Origin: Dolomedes plantarius
Taxonomy: Eukaryota; Arthropoda; Arachnida; Araneae; Dolomedidae
Direction of reading: 5' to 3'
Assembly: GCA_907164885.2 (NCBI GenBank)
Contig: OU015490.1
Span: forward strand, 13,749,466 to 13,813,465
Length of the DNA stretch: 64,000 nucleotides
Part shown: positions 42,455 through 54,839 of the stretch, piece by piece
Numbering within the stretch: the first letter of the stretch is position 1
Layout of the letters: every line of letters begins with the position of its first letter
Program-made: the position numbers and the translations under genes
Notes under the pieces: generated by a model
The model's input: only the letters and a program-made list of their open reading frames with translations
The model's database searches: none
What the model was told of the DNA's origin: nothing

Positions 42455-45400
42455 TGTACCTATAAATGAGACTTTTATGAAATTATTATAGTTAGGTATA
42501 GTTTTAACAATTTGGTGCATTATATAGAAAAATAGCAACAAAAAATTAATCCTTATTTATTTACTACTAGCTGAAAACCCGCGCTTCGCTACGGAGTACA
42601 TTCAAATTAAATACAACGGTCAACGTATGCAATTTATGCCAAAAAATAAATATATATATTTATAATAAATGCGATGATCAATGTATACAATTGATGTAAA
42701 ATATATATCTATCTATATATATATATATTTATAAAAAAATCGTAAGGGATATGCATTTTTTTGGATAATATCCAATCGTCTGCTGCATTAGAAAGAGAAA
42801 AAAAATATATTTTGTCTATTTAGTTGTTACGCACGTGACGATAAATTTATTGAAAGTACCAGAAAAAGAAATCACGTGATCGGCATTTAATAAATTAAAT
42901 TCTAAAAATTAATCTTTAAAAATTCACGAAAAATCAGGAAATGGAGGTAAAAATTCGAAAAAAATTTCATTTTGAAGGATTTTTTATGATCTTTCTCGTG
43001 ATATAAATTTTATAACCCTCAATGTATTATTTTAAATGCAAACGTAAAAAAAAGTTTAAAAACAGCTTAAAAACTTAATTAAAAAAAATCTAAGAAGAAT
43101 TTTTGAAAAATCTTTCTTAGTGCACCCCTACACTATTAGAAGAATCGCCATGCAAAATTTCAGCCCTTTAGGTCCAGCGGTTTGGTCTGTGCGTTGTATG
43201 TCAGTCAGTTAGTCAGTGAATGAATGAGTCAGTTACGGAACTGTTTTATATATATAGATAGATATAGATTAAACGTTTGTCACTTTGAGAAACGTTTAAT
43301 TGACAAAACGTTTACAATATAGACGTTTATAATATAGACGTTTACAATTTAAACGTTTACAATTGACAAACGTTTATAGATACACATTGGTATCTCAAAA
43401 TTAGAGTAAGAGATGAAATAAAAATACAAAAATAAAAAAAGGATTTTAAGTAAAGAATGTTTTTTTAATTATTTTAAGCACCTAAAATAATATTCAAATT
43501 AATATTACGTTACTTAATAATTGTGTGCACGTCCGCCATCTTGGATTTTTTTTCGCCAACTTGGCAATTTTACCGTGTTTCGAGAAGTGGAAAAATTCTC
43601 GCCAATGTGTTTTAAGCGGTGTTTTCAAAACGCTGGACTTTGAATTTCTTTAGCTTTTTTAATAAAAACCACCTGTTTAAATTATGAAACTTAGAAAAAT
43701 TTTTGAAAAATCATTTAAACGTTGGACTTAGATTTATTGTTTTTTCTGAAAAAATCATTCTCAATTATTGGAAATTTTGGGTTTTTCTTTTAGCTTTTTT
43801 AATAAAAACGACCTTTTTAAATTGTGAAACTTAGAAATATTTTTGAAAAATCATTTAATCGTTGGACAGAGATTTTTTTTGTCATTTTTAATTAAAAACT
43901 ACCTTTTCAAATTATGATCCATATGAAAAATTTGGTCAAATGAATTTTACTTACAGATAAAATTTCAATGCCATCTATTCAGTTTGCCCTAACTCTTTGA
44001 CTAATAGCAAGGAATCACCAAAATATTATGCCAATATATTGTTAATTAGAAAAAAATACAGCATTTTCGTACCACCTAAATAACTTGCAATTTAAAAATT
44101 ATCTAAAATTCAGTTTTGAAAATTGTAAAATAATTATGAACCCATAAATTTATGGTGAGTAACCAGATCCTCTTTTTTTTTTTTTTTTTTTTCGTTAGGG
44201 CATTGTGGTAATGAAATTTTTCTTCAGATTTGACCTTAACCAAATATTTGGTGCATACAATAACATCGGGACAAGGATTATTTGACCATTTATCCTGCTG
44301 TGTTGGAAATAAGAAAAAAAAACCTTTTCCTAAACCAATAACTTAACCTTAACTAACATTTTAACTTAGGTTCCTGGGGAGAGAGAAGTTGAACTTCAGT
44401 TATTTAAATTTATTTGTAATCCACTACAACTTGGAATTATAAAATATTTTAAAATATATTGTATTTAAAATGTATACTGTATTTTACATTTTACGAAAAA
44501 ATGATGGCAGATAATTTTTACTTCAAATAAATGAAATCGTGTATCATTATAGTATACTAATTGACAATCGATAAACAAAATTAAAAGCAACTTAAATTTA
44601 AAAAGTTAACGAAAAACTGATAATGGATTCAAAAATTTTCAACAAAAAGACTCTTAGTTTTAAAAATAATTTACTCTTTTGAGTATAGTCAATTTGACTC
44701 AGATTTCCAGTTCAAGGTCGAGATCTGACTTAAAATTATTATACTGTAATTAAAAGATCACATCAGAAATAACTGTTTGATCTTAAAATTAGAGAATTTG
44801 ACATTGGGTTATTTTTACCAGAACGCAATAATTATCGTCATGCGAAATGCGCCAAACCCTGGCGGAAAAATCCGAGATGGCGGCCGTGCACACAAATCTA
44901 GAGTATCCCCCCTAACTTTATTTCTACTGATCAGATATACATAATATATAGCCTATGTCCATCTGGAATAATGTACCTTTCAAACAGTGAAAGAATTTTT
45001 CAAATAGGTGCAGTGGTTCCGGAGATTACCCTCCACGTACAAAATCTGCTCTCTCTTTATATATTAGTATAGATTTGACTTAAAAAGTTACAATATAAAA
45101 TATTTTTGTATTCACATAAGGGTAAAAACTTGTTATAACATTAATCATTTTTATAAAATTATAAGATTCATAGATACCACTGTAATTTTTTATATTTCAC
45201 TGTTGGTATTTTTATTTATGTAAGCACATATATATATATATCCAGATTTTTGAATTTTAATAAGCAACTACATATTTAAATACCACTTCAAATAAAAATA
45301 ATAAAGAAGTATTTTTAAATAATTTTAACGTTATAAAGAAATACAATAGAAAAATAATAGTATTAAATTATAAATAACTGACATAGCAACAATTCCTAAA

Positions 45401-45473
45401 ATAATTTGAAGGCCGCACAAGAAGATCACGGAGGCCGCATGCGGCTATACGCGTTCCCCACCTCTGCTCTAGT
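42455..45473 (-). mobile_element. hAT MITE (CAGAGGTGGGGAAC family) split by a Helitron
   Basis: The pieces 42455-42566 and 45074-45473 are, on the minus strand, the two halves of the family seen whole at 18248-18534. The end gcagaggtggggaacgcg is at 45473-45456 and the inner part with aaaactatacctaactataa lies at 42470-42515. The other TIR is missing at the 42454 Helitron border. Confidence 0.7.
42567..45073 (-). mobile_element. 2.5 kb non-autonomous Helitron, inverted copy
   Basis: On the minus strand it runs from A|TCTATACTAATATATAAAG (45073) to CTAG (42570-42567). It matches 5685-8207 over its whole length with only scattered differences (2507 against 2523 bp). It inserted between an A and a T inside an hAT MITE. 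Confidence 0.85.
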
Positions 45474-45594
45474 GCAACCAGTTATAAAATAGTGTAGTTA
45501 AAAAAGTACGTGAGTAATAAAAAAATGCAAACCACTTCTTTTGGGGCCCCAAGTATAAACCCCTTTTTATTGGTCCCTTCGGGGCCCACGACGA

Positions 45595-46436
45595 TAGGGA
45601 TGCGACGTCGATGTTTTCAAAACATCGATGTTTTAAACATCGATTTATTGAAGCCGATGTTTTTTAATATCGATGTTTTGTACTCGATGTTTTATGTTGT
45701 CTCGATGTTTTTTTTAAATGAAAAAGTACCATAATAAAAAAAAATTACCACGTAGCATAATTTTCACACTCAGTAAATGTAAGTCTGAATTCTGAAAAGG
45801 ACGAATACAAAAGGGGGAACGATTCCTTAGCAAACAGACAAATGGCAATCAACAACCAATGAACTAATCAGAGCGCTTGGAATGTGCCTGACACTCCAGA
45901 ACCTTCCATGGGGTTTTATTTTACACGATAGTATATACACGAGAGCAGCCATTTAAGTTTTTGTTTTGTTCTGGTTTTATATAAGTTGACGTTAATATTA
46001 TTATTAAGATGCCTCCCGAAAGTACCGTTTGGAAATATTTTTGCAAAACCTCTGACAAATTTGCAAAATGCAATATTTGCCTAAGTCCCTCAAAACTTCT
46101 GGCAATACCACGAATTTATCTGGACATTTGAAGGCAAAACATGGCGATATTTACAACGAGAATTTTGAGTCGTCAATGTAGCCCAAGGCAAAAGCAACCA
46201 AATTTTTGTCATTTGTGTCAGCCCAATCAGAGAGTAAAATTAAATTACCCACGACTAACCGAAGTAACATTAATGTTAGAGATTACTAAACCAGTTTTAA
46301 AAAATGGATGTTCTAAAAACATCGATGTTTTAAAATATCGATGGTTTTGGGGCGATGTTTTATTAGCATCGGTGTTTTAATATTGAATATCGATGTTTCA
46401 AAACATCGATGTTTTGTTATCGATGTCGCATCCCTA
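45595..46436 (+). mobile_element. hAT element with TIR TAGGGATGCGACRTCGATG, internally deleted
   Basis: The left end tagggatgcgacgtcgatg and the right end catcgatgt...gatgtcgcatcccta are inverted. cacgacga (45587-45594) and ctcgacga (46437-46444) form an imperfect 8-bp duplication. Many copies of CGATGTTTT, direct and inverted, lie within 150 bp of both ends. A BED-finger remnant starts at 46011. The transposase core is missing. Confidence 0.85.
46011..46163 (+). pseudogene. hAT BED zinc-finger remnant
   Basis: ATG 46011 gives MPPESTVWKYFCKTSDKFAK then CNICL, the aromatic W..F and C-x2-C of a BED finger. After a one-base frame change near 46085, NTTNLSGHLKAKHG supplies the H-x4-H half. This is the N-terminus of a ZBED-type hAT transposase; the rest is absent within the element. 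Confidence 0.82.
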
Positions 46437-46489
46437 CTCGACGATCGCCGACCTAGCCAGTCCGAGCCTGCATGCATTCAGTGTTTCTC

Positions 46490-46758
46490 GTGTGCCTTTT
46501 CTGTTGTTTTTCAACTCTTACAATCTGGACCAATTACCAACCTGTATATAGCTTACAAATTTGTTCAAACTATACCTTGTACACAAGTCACCCGTGAAAG
46601 GGTGTTTTCTAAACTTAAAATCGTTAAAAATCGAATTTGGTCATGACCTTACGTCTATTCTCCTATTTGTTAATGTAGAAAGAGACTTATTTAATAATTT
46701 AGATAAAAACTTAATTATAGATGAAATGGCCAGGATTAGTGAAGAGCTGTTAGGTTAG
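46490..46758 (+). pseudogene. hAT transposase dimerisation-domain fragment (ZMYM1-like)
   Basis: RVFSKLKIVKNRIWS near 46590, followed after a frame change by LTSILLFVNVERDLFNNLD, corresponds to the C-terminal hAT block (usual form ERSFSKLKIIKNRLRS then LLSIEKD). The sequence ends with LIIDEMARISEELLG. It lies outside the 45595-46436 element and probably belonged to an older host element into which that one jumped. The upstream catalytic part is lost. Confidence 0.8.
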
Positions 46759-47317
46759 GTTATTTCTTAATTTAAATTGTAAATAATTCATTTGTATCGT
46801 GTATCCCTTTTTCTTTTGATTTTAAAAACGTAATCGTAGTAAAATACAACTTTTTTCTTTACATATGCTTGTCTTACTCATTAGTGTTTTCCCTGATTAT
46901 TTTTCATTTTTTATTGAGGTATTGCAGTGGGATTTAGATGATGGCTTTAGCACAGGTTAGGTTGCCTAAATCTAAAAATGTTTCTCACTCTCATTTTCAA
47001 GTAATAAACCACTTGTAATTGATTACTATTTCTTCTCGTGTGTAATAAGATTAGATATAATAAAAATAATATAAAAATGTATCGCAAACTTAAGTAAACT
47101 ATAATAGAACAGCTTAACTTTTGATAAAGATCCTACATTTACTCAAATACTTGTAGAAATCACTATTTGTAGTGATTGTAACAAGAGTCATATCAGAAGG
47201 TTTTCGCAAACTTAACAAATTCGATTTATTTTTCGTAGTTAAATAATTAGAGAAAAATTCAAGAGCGATTAACATTCACGGGTCGCGGGCGAAATCTGAC
47301 CAACAGGTGTCAGTGAC
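46759..47317. other. AT-rich, no gene recognised
   Basis: Probably the 3' part of the older hAT remnant. No terminal repeat was paired. The region near 47280 becomes GC-richer. Confidence 0.4.
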
Positions 47318-47631
47318 CTGTCCGGACTGGCTATCGCTTGAACTCACTGTTACAAGAGTCACTTTTTCATTTCGCTTCTCCGCGCGCATCTGCCTATGCG
47401 CAGTGTTCGCGGAGCAGACGCCATGTATCAATACGCTGATGTCGACACTGTAAATAAAGAGTTCCCCACATACTTTCTAAGTGCCAAAATAGCAAAAATG
47501 TGGTTTTCAGGCATGTGATTTTCAAAAATTGTCCGGGGGAGGACCCTCGGACACCCCCCCTTCCCCCGCTAGGTAAGGGGTCCCTCCTTAGTCTCTAGCC
47601 GAGGGCCCCCAAAGTAGCCAGTCCGGGCCTG
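47318..47631. mobile_element. hAT-like MITE (CCGGACTGGCTA ends)
   Basis: ctgtccggactggcta on the left is inverted on the right as tagccagtccgggcctg. Related right-end text, tagccagtccgagcctg, is at 46455. It contains tccgcgcgcatctgcctatgc and a C-rich block. No target duplication is clear. Non-coding. Confidence 0.6.
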
Positions 47632-47660
47632 TGTTCACAAACTTTTTTCCTCTATTTCTA

Positions 47661-48965
47661 CAGGGTGGCTAATAAATACTGTAACACTTCAAAAAATAAG
47701 AGTTAATTTTAATCGTTTGGAAAAACAATTTATCTATCTATTTGTGTGATTGGCAACTTTTTGTAAGCGCAGACGATTTTTGTTTAAAGTAAAACATGTA
47801 GAATATTTTTAAAGATGGAAGCCAAAAGGTTAATGGTTAAATAGCTTTTTGATCTCGGATTTTCTGTAGGTAAAATATTTAAGCAATTAAAATGCCTTGG
47901 TTTTAATAGGACGTTTATATATAGAACTATAAATCGATTATTGGATACCAATAGCTGTAAAGATCGACCAAGGTCCGGTCGTCCACGCACTGTTCGTACA
48001 AAAGAACGTATCAAAAGAATTCGTGAAAAGATACGAAGAAATCCACAACGTTCTGCAAATAAAATGGCTGCAGAAGAGAACATCAGTCGCAGAACTATGC
48101 AACTTATCATAAATGAAGACCTGGGTTTTCACCCTTATCGCAAAAGAAAAGTTCAAGGTTTGACTACTGCACAAATAGTATAAAGGTTACAAAGATGTAA
48201 GAAATTGCTGAACCGGCACGGTAGCAAAAGTGTTGAAAAAATTATTTTCTCTGATGAGAAGCTGTTTTGTACAGAACAAAGTTATAATGCTAAAAATGAT
48301 GTTGTATATTCAGCAACCTTCGAGGATATACCTGAAAATCTTCGAACTGTTAAACGCTTTCAGAACAAGAATTCTGTTATGGTTTGGGCTGCAGTGTCAC
48401 ACAATGGAAAACTGCCTCTGAAATTCATCGATAAAGGGGTAAAAATCAATGCTGAATATTACAAACAGAAAGTATTGGCTACACGTTTATTACCACATGC
48501 TAACAGATTGTATCCCAAAAAGAATTGGATATTTCAGCAAGATTCTGCACCGTCCCACCGATCCAAAACAACACAGGAATGACTCCATGCCAATTGCCCG
48601 AAGTTTATCAAGCAAGAAGATTGGCCACCTTCTTCACCAGATCTAAATCCTTTAGACTATTGCATTTGGGGGATTTTAGAGTCTAAAGTAAATGCTAAGC
48701 AGCACAGAAGTTTGGACTCCCTCAAAGCTTCCATACGGAGTGAATGGGACAAATTACCTCATAAAATGATTCGTGCCGCAATAGGACAGTGGCGTAAGAG
48801 ATTATCTTTAGTAATCGATAAAGATGGAGGTCGATTCGAGTAAAATTATTTCATGGTAAACTTTCATGTATAATGTTCATACTATTGTTGTATTTTCCAT
48901 TTTCTATTTCATCTGTGTGTAATTAAATGATTCGATATTTGTCACAGTATTTATTAGCCACCCTG
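47661..48965 (+). mobile_element. DD37D Tc1/mariner (maT-like) element, complete ends
   Basis: TIRs cagggtggctaataaatact and, inverted, agtatttattagccaccctg, with TA on both sides. It is 1,305 bp with one transposase gene on the plus strand. Confidence 0.92.
47815..48843 (+). pseudogene. DD37D mariner (maT-like) transposase with three in-frame stops
   Basis: One frame of 343 codons runs from ATG 47815 to TAA 48843 with stops at 47839, 48181 and 48580 but no frameshift. HTH parts read VGKIFKQLKCLGFNRTFIYR and SANKMAAEENISRRTMQLI. The catalytic region has IIFSDEKLFC (first Asp), FQQDSAPSHRSK (second Asp) and SPDLNPLDYCIWG (third Asp). Thirty-seven residues separate the last two, making it DD37D, as in the maT group. 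At least one stop (TGA before LHAN) is a likely Trp codon change. Full length and well aligned, but dead. Confidence 0.92.
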
Positions 48966-49137
48966 TATATGTTAATTTATTCTTTTCTTAATATTCTTTA
49001 TCACAGCTAAACATTTTTTACCATGATTTTGTCATGCACATTCATATTAACTATAATAACATGTTTATATCAATTGTTCCTGTGGTAATGAAGTGCTTAA
49101 AAATTGTTTTAATGTTATAGTTTTCTTTATATAAACT
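48966..49137. other. AT-rich spacer
   Basis: No feature is seen apart from the TATAAACT target copy at its right end (49130-49137). Confidence 0.5.
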
Positions 49138-49276
49138 TGGCGTAACTAGGCTGGAGCAACTGGGGCAATACTCCGGGACCCCAAAGACAGGGGGTAAAAA
49201 ATGGATTCGTAATATTTCAGGGGGCCTAATTTTCCATCCTTGCCCTGGGGCCCCCAAATGCTTAGTTATGCCTCTG
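49138..49276. mobile_element. hAT MITE (GGCGTAACTAGG family) with target TATAAACT
   Basis: It starts tggcgtaactaggctggagc and ends gcttagttatgcctctg. tataaact flanks it exactly at 49130-49137 and 49277-49284. It is a second copy of the family at 5408-5564. Confidence 0.88.
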
Positions 49277-49284
49277 TATAAACT

Positions 49285-49870
49285 GTATATTTTTTATGAA
49301 TCGTCAAGGTTAAACCAAATGGAAAATACTTGTTAATTTCTACTGTTTTCTATAAATTGCAGCAGCTTAATAGCATTTCCTTAGCTCCAAAAACATCTAT
49401 TATGTTTGATGTCTACGCAAGGTTTGTTTTGTATTTCATTTAAATAGATAAAAAGTATCTTATTAACATAAAAGCCAGATGAATACTTGTTGAATGCTGC
49501 TGTGTTAAAAGTAAAGCAGTATTTACCGAGTGTTCTTTTGGCTATGAAGATTTTTATGAAGATTTATATATGTTTTATAAATTACAATTTTTATCTTTAT
49601 TTTACTCAAATGTTTATGCTACAGAGTTATGGAAAAGCAATTTTAATATCTTATGTTAAGCTAAATGTCTATGTTCATTACTTCGTGATGCAGGAAGAGA
49701 AAGCAGTGTAAATTTTTTTTCTTTTTATGGGGATGTAGAGATTTGGCATTAATACGAAAAACGACTTAAAAGTAAAGAATAGAGGAAAAAAGGATTTTTT
49801 TTTCCATCAGAAAATTTTTATTTTTTCTCTTCAAAAATCATATCAATTCGCATCAAAATTAGTTTTTGTC

Positions 49871-49910
<40 letters not shown>

Positions 49911-50040
49911 GTGAACACCTTTTTCACAACGACTTTTTCCTATAAAGTTGAATAGTTTTTGCCTATTTCTAAAATGTTTCTGTGTTCAAATTTTTTTCAA
50001 GAATATTGGCAAAACTGTTGTCCATCTTTCCAATGAACTA
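49285..50040. other. AT-rich spacer with poly-A run
   Basis: No gene is recognised. An uninterrupted A run of more than 30 bases lies at about 49876-49908. The frame at 49487-49711 is low-complexity and not convincing. Confidence 0.5.
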
Positions 50041-50530
50041 CTGCAAGCCGTTTGCCAATTGGGCCGACTTGGCAAACGCGTGACCAACGCGGCAAAGCGT
50101 GTGAGGACATCGTGGAGTTGACATTGCAAAATTCGACCTCAGCAAGTAAGGTGATGCTCACCGTCTTGCTTTCGACGTCCGAGGTCCGATACTCGTCGAA
50201 TTCCTCGGGCACGGAACAACTATTAACAGTGGCGTGTGGACTACACAAGTCCATCAAGAGCAAACGGCCCACGGAGGGAGTGTCCAGAGTCACACAAATT
50301 CTACTGACCAAGTTCGAGTGGGAGCAGCTTCAGCATCTGCCCTACAGCCGGAAGATGTCGCCCTGCGACTTCCATCTATTACATCTCAAAGGGAAGCGCA
50401 TTACATGGAACGTTCGGCTCGTTAAACAGTGGGTTAGTTGAGCTCAGGCCTCTGGTGATTACTTTTGAATAAAGACTTCAATTATACCTACAGTGTCGTT
50501 TCGTACCTTTTCATTTGAACACCCCTCATA
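50041..50530 (+). pseudogene. Mariner transposase C-terminal fragment and right terminus
   Basis: The frame 50052-50441 ends LLTKFEWEQLQHLPYSRKMS then PCDFHLLHLKGKRI. The mariner DD34D C-terminus usually has LEHPPYSPDLAPSDYHLF, so the third catalytic Asp is in PCDFHLL. The first 80 codons are not clearly alignable. The end cgtaccttttcatttgaaca then cccctcata (50500-50529) looks like the terminal repeat of mariners with tgaggggtgttcaaa ends. The left end is not seen. Confidence 0.7.
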
Positions 50531-50532
50531 TA

Positions 50533-51521
50533 CAGTGATTTCCGCTTATAAGAATCACGTTTGTTATTACTGTTTTTGATTCTTATAAGCGGTTGATTCT
50601 TATAGCCGAAATTTAGGTTTTTGGACAGGAACACACACACCTATATATACATATATTAGATAATTTACCATAAAATACTCTTTAATTTACGTTAATTATC
50701 TTTTATTAAAATTATTTTTTATAGTTTTAAAAATACAACTTAATTTTTAGACCTATAAGAAGATACACATGATTATAGTAAGAGAAGAAAAAAATACAAT
50801 ATTTGTTACAAGTTACAACATACCTGCTTAACAGTTTTAACATTTCAACTACAGGAGGGGAACAAGAAAAAGTTTTCTACGGTAGTTTGACGTAATAAAG
50901 TTTTCGGGAGGTTGTTTATATCTCTTTCAATACTTATAGTCTCAGACGAAGATTCACCTTCTATCTTACGTTTCTCGGTTTGATAACGTGCTGAATGTAC
51001 TAATGTCACGTTTGCCTGAATGATAGTGGACACTTCGCCGAAGATTTATGTGTTTTAGGGTCCAGGAAACCGCACTCAGGATGTGGGAGGTGAGAAAAAA
51101 AGAGTCCCTATTTTTGTTTGTCAGTGGAGAAAAGTGAAATCGAACTCGGACGGGTAAAGATGTTCCCGGGTTAAGCTAATGGGACAGTGTTGTGGTAAAG
51201 CGCTTAAGGGTTAAGGGGAAACTATTATGTTATGTCTAATAAAGAAAGGGGTGACTTTTACGACTATATTCCATCCGATCTTATCAATCTTTCTTTAAAA
51301 AAGAAAAGAAAGAACTTCGTGCCTTTTGAGGGTTTAAGTGGCTCTTTTGGAAAAATGAAAGGAAAGCGAAGAGTGTAAACTGATTCTTAAAACCGGTGGA
51401 TTGATTCTTTAAAGCGAAAATTTTAACATGGAAATTATACATTTGTTTTTGTTTACGCGATATTGATTCTTATAAACGGTTGATTCTTATAACCAGTGAT
51501 CACTATAAGCGGTGGTTACTG
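50533..51521 (-). mobile_element. Tigger deletion derivative, second copy
   Basis: It starts cagtgatttccgcttataag and ends cactataagcggtggttact then g. It aligns throughout with 28938-29877. gattcttataagcggttgat is repeated inside the ends. It is followed by AT-rich DNA. Confidence 0.82.
50845..51033 (-). pseudogene. Tigger transposase C-terminal tail
   Basis: A minus-strand frame gives STIIQANVTLVHSARYQTEK, then RKIEGESSSETISIERDINN and LLRQTTVENFFLF. The same tail is read on the plus strand at 62870-63040 (TLVDSARNQTVKRKLEGESS, then LLRQTTTENF). The final QTTVENFF fits a PCNA-interacting box (Q-x-x-hydrophobic-x-x-aromatic-aromatic). Nothing of the DDE core is left. Confidence 0.65.
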
Positions 51522-52475
51522 TATAACCATTATGAAAATAACGTATTATTCTTGCCTACTGATAATTACATCAAAACTAGTTTGTTATATGAAAATAGTC
51601 AACTTAATAGTGATCTGTCATTCCTTCATACTCAGCATCATTCCCTCATTTATTCAATAATTTAGCATAAAAATGTAACCACATTAAAATAAATGTTTAT
51701 ATTTAAAAAATTTGATTAATTTAAAATTTGATTTAAAAAAAAATTTATATTAAAATAAATTTAAATTATTGCAATTTAAAACTTTAAATTTTTTAATTTA
51801 TGCAACTTAATTTTTTTAATTAAAGCTTTTTAAATACATTTATTTTCTAATTAACAAATTAAAATTTAAAAAATTAAAACTATTGTGGATATTTGAAGAA
51901 AATAAATTTAAAATTCAATAATATACTTATTTCAATTTATTCATTTATTTTTTTTGTTAAAATCTCTTTAAATCCTACGTAATATATGTAATTCAGATTT
52001 TAAAACATACTAAATTACGTAGAAGTAGAAAAAAAACTTATCAATTTATTCATTTTTTGAAATCTCTTTAAATCCTGTGTTATATATGGAATTCAGATTT
52101 TAAAACATACTAAATTACGTAGAAGTAGAAAAAAAAAACTTAAAGAAGTAGATAATAAAAAGATTCCTATATAAGTCAACAGATGGCAGCAGGAGCAAAA
52201 CGAAACTGATGCTGGATTTAGATTGCTGTCTATAGACGCTTGTGTCCAGTGTCCAACGCTAGTTTGTTGTTTGCTTTCAGTCAAAGATTTTCCACGTGTT
52301 AACTTACGTGCATCGTTATTAAGTGAGTTAGTAAGAGCTTTCCCAATTAAGTCTTGTGCCTACGCCTGACCATTAGCTGAAGAATCCTTGTCCATTATCA
52401 GGTAAGCGACATTTTTTTTTCTTTTTTTCTGGCGCAGCGGCGGATTTGCTATTGGTCCATTGGCACGGTGGTAAC
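51522..52475. other. AT-rich stretch with a 100-bp tandem duplication
   Basis: The phrase aatctctttaaatcct and the following attcagattttaaaacatac block occur at 51961 and again at 52061. The rest is very AT-rich. A GC-richer part (52190-52440) has no recognised gene. Confidence 0.6.
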
Positions 52476-52929
52476 CAGTGTTGCCAACTTGGGGGTTTTG
52501 CCCCTAAATTTGGGGGTAAATTAGATAAAAAGGGGTGCTTTTAGGGGCCACATTTTGTTAGGGGTATTTTGAGGGGGGCAAATTTTTTTAGGGGCATTTT
52601 CTAGGGGGTACATTTTTTGGCGCATTTTTTAGAAGTTCCCTTTTTTTAGGGGAATTCTCTATAGAGGACTTTTTTTTTATGGGGGTTTTTAGGAGCGTAG
52701 ATTTAAAGTTCATTAAAAGAATATTAGAAATTAACTCTTCAGTTCAATTTTAATCAGGTAAATTTCAAGTTTACTGCCACTTTCTCTCATTAAAACGAAA
52801 TAAAATAAACAGTCAAAATACAACCGTAAACAAATTTTATCATTTTGTGCGGCAATCACGACACGCAGGTTGTAGAAAGTGGCGACTGTTTTGTGTTACT
52901 TTGACTGTGTTTTTCAGTTTTTCACAACC

Positions 52930-54403
52930 TTCTACAGATTAATTAAAATAATCGATGTTGATGCAAAAACAGTGCACAGTGCCATTAAAGTTCAATTAGA
53001 ACAAGATGGTTTGAGGGTTGAAAACATAGTCGGGATCGGCGTCGATGGAGCGAATGTCATGGTTGGCAAACATAATTCAGTCACTGCTTTGTTTAAAAGC
53101 GAGATAAGCGCCGTAGTCGTCATGAAATGTGTTTGCCATTCTCTTCATTTGTGTGCCGAAAAAGCAGTGGAGACATTGCCTCGCTAATTAGAATTTCTAG
53201 TACGAAAAAAGCACAATTGGTTTTCTTACAGCCCTAAACGGTTGGAAAAATATAAGTTGCTGTATGAAACCATAAATGGTAACGGAAAGCAAAAAAAAAA
53301 TAAAATTAAATTAAAAAAATCCAAGGTCTTAGTGGGACTCGTTAGCTTGCACGATCCGAGGCTATTAACACAATCCTGGATCAGTGGGAAGAATTAGAAC
53401 TTCTATTTTCAATTGCTAAATCGGAAGACAGCTGTTATATGGCTGAACAATTGCACGACATTATGAAAAGATTACCATTCAAAGCTTTTTTGGTTTTTTT
53501 AAAATTTGAACTAAAAAGTATAACCCAACTGAATTTACTTTTCCAAAGCGATCACGTGGAACCTATTAAATTGCTCGAAGACCTATTTCTGATATTCAAA
53601 AGCTTGCTTCAAAAACTCGTTGTGCCATCTAGTCTACAGAAATTGGGTGACAGCGAATTAGCGGATTTCGATTTTCAGTCCTATCTAATGCATACATCAG
53701 CGATATATTTTGGCTTTGAGTTTCATTCTATTGCACAAAATATCAAGGAGAAAGAATTATTAGATGTCAAAGAGAGATGTAAGAAATTTCTGAGTACTTT
53801 GGCTCAAGAAATTCAAAAACGATTACCAGATAACTTTTCTGTTCTGAGAACGATGTCCAATCTTCATCCTAAAGTTGCATTATCTCAAGTGAAACCCAGT
53901 CTCAATGACATTTTTGTGAAATTCCATCGAACTCACTTATACGGCAATAAAAGTGATGTAGAGTCAGAATGGAATCAATTGCAAAATAAATCGTGGTCAA
54001 ATGTAGCTAATTCTGTTGAATTTTATTCAGAAGTATTTGAAGATTGTGATTCTGCGGGGAAAAAGTGATTTGAAAATATCGCTAAATTTTCAGTGGCGCT
54101 AATAACACTACCAATTTCAACCGCAAGTGTCGAACGTACTTTTTCGACATACAAAATAATTAAAAATAAATTAGGAATAAGTTGTCCCTCGAAGTAATTC
54201 AAATTATTATGATGGTGAGGTTTACTCTACAAAAGAACTGCGGTTCATGTGTCAAATTCGTTCCTTCCATCTGTATGCTCAAATTGTTCAACGTCAATAT
54301 ATATCACTTTAAAAATGCAGGCAATAGTAAAGCACAAAATGAGAGCCAGGCCGATGTCTTTGATGAAATACTCTATAATTATCCTGACATCGATGAAATT
54401 TAA
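52930..54403 (+). pseudogene. hAT transposase remnant of the outer element
   Basis: VGIGVDGANVMVGKHNSVTA contains the second catalytic Asp of this hAT group and VCHSLHLCAEKA the conserved C-x2-H. A stop and frame changes follow at 53187-53420. The frame 53439-54068 is open for 209 codons (AEQLHDIMKRLPFKAFLVFL, LLFQSDHVEPIKLLEDLF). The C-terminal dimerisation block reads SVALITLPISTASVERTFST then YKIIKNKLG near 54100-54178. The N-terminus with zinc finger and first Asp is missing. The type resembles ZMYM-like hAT proteins. Confidence 0.85.
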
Positions 54404-54839
54404 AATTAGAAAAATCGACACTAATGTACAATCGAGAAGCGATTTTTATTAGATTATAAGTTCCATACATATGTCAAATATAAATAAACCTCCATTTCAC
54501 TATGTAAGTGTGTATTTTTTATTTATTTCAATTTATCTCTCAAACAGGATGTCTATTTGGAACTAGAATTTCTTTTAGGAAGGTCTAGGGCAGTGGTCGG
54601 CAAACCGTGGCTCGCGAGCCACATGTGGCTCTCTGGCCCCCTGAGTGTGGCTCTTCCACAAAATACCACGTGCGGGCGCGCAAGTACAGTGCGATTGAAA
54701 CTTCGTGAACGCGTATCGTCAAGTCGTATCTTTGCATCGTGTTTTACATTGTATTACTTCTGAGAGCGTCTCCCGGTAGAAAACACTAGAGTAGGCAAAA
54801 TGGTCTTCGAATATAACCAACCAGCAAGTCGAAGATCTT

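Noticed and set aside
45600..45720. CRISPR-like array of CGATGTTTT
   Set aside because: Short, irregularly spaced repeats in both directions at the end of an hAT element; the genome is eukaryotic.
49487..49711. 74-codon frame with hydrophobic residues as a membrane protein
   Set aside because: AT-rich low-complexity translation full of Phe, Tyr and Ile, without start context or neighbours to support it.
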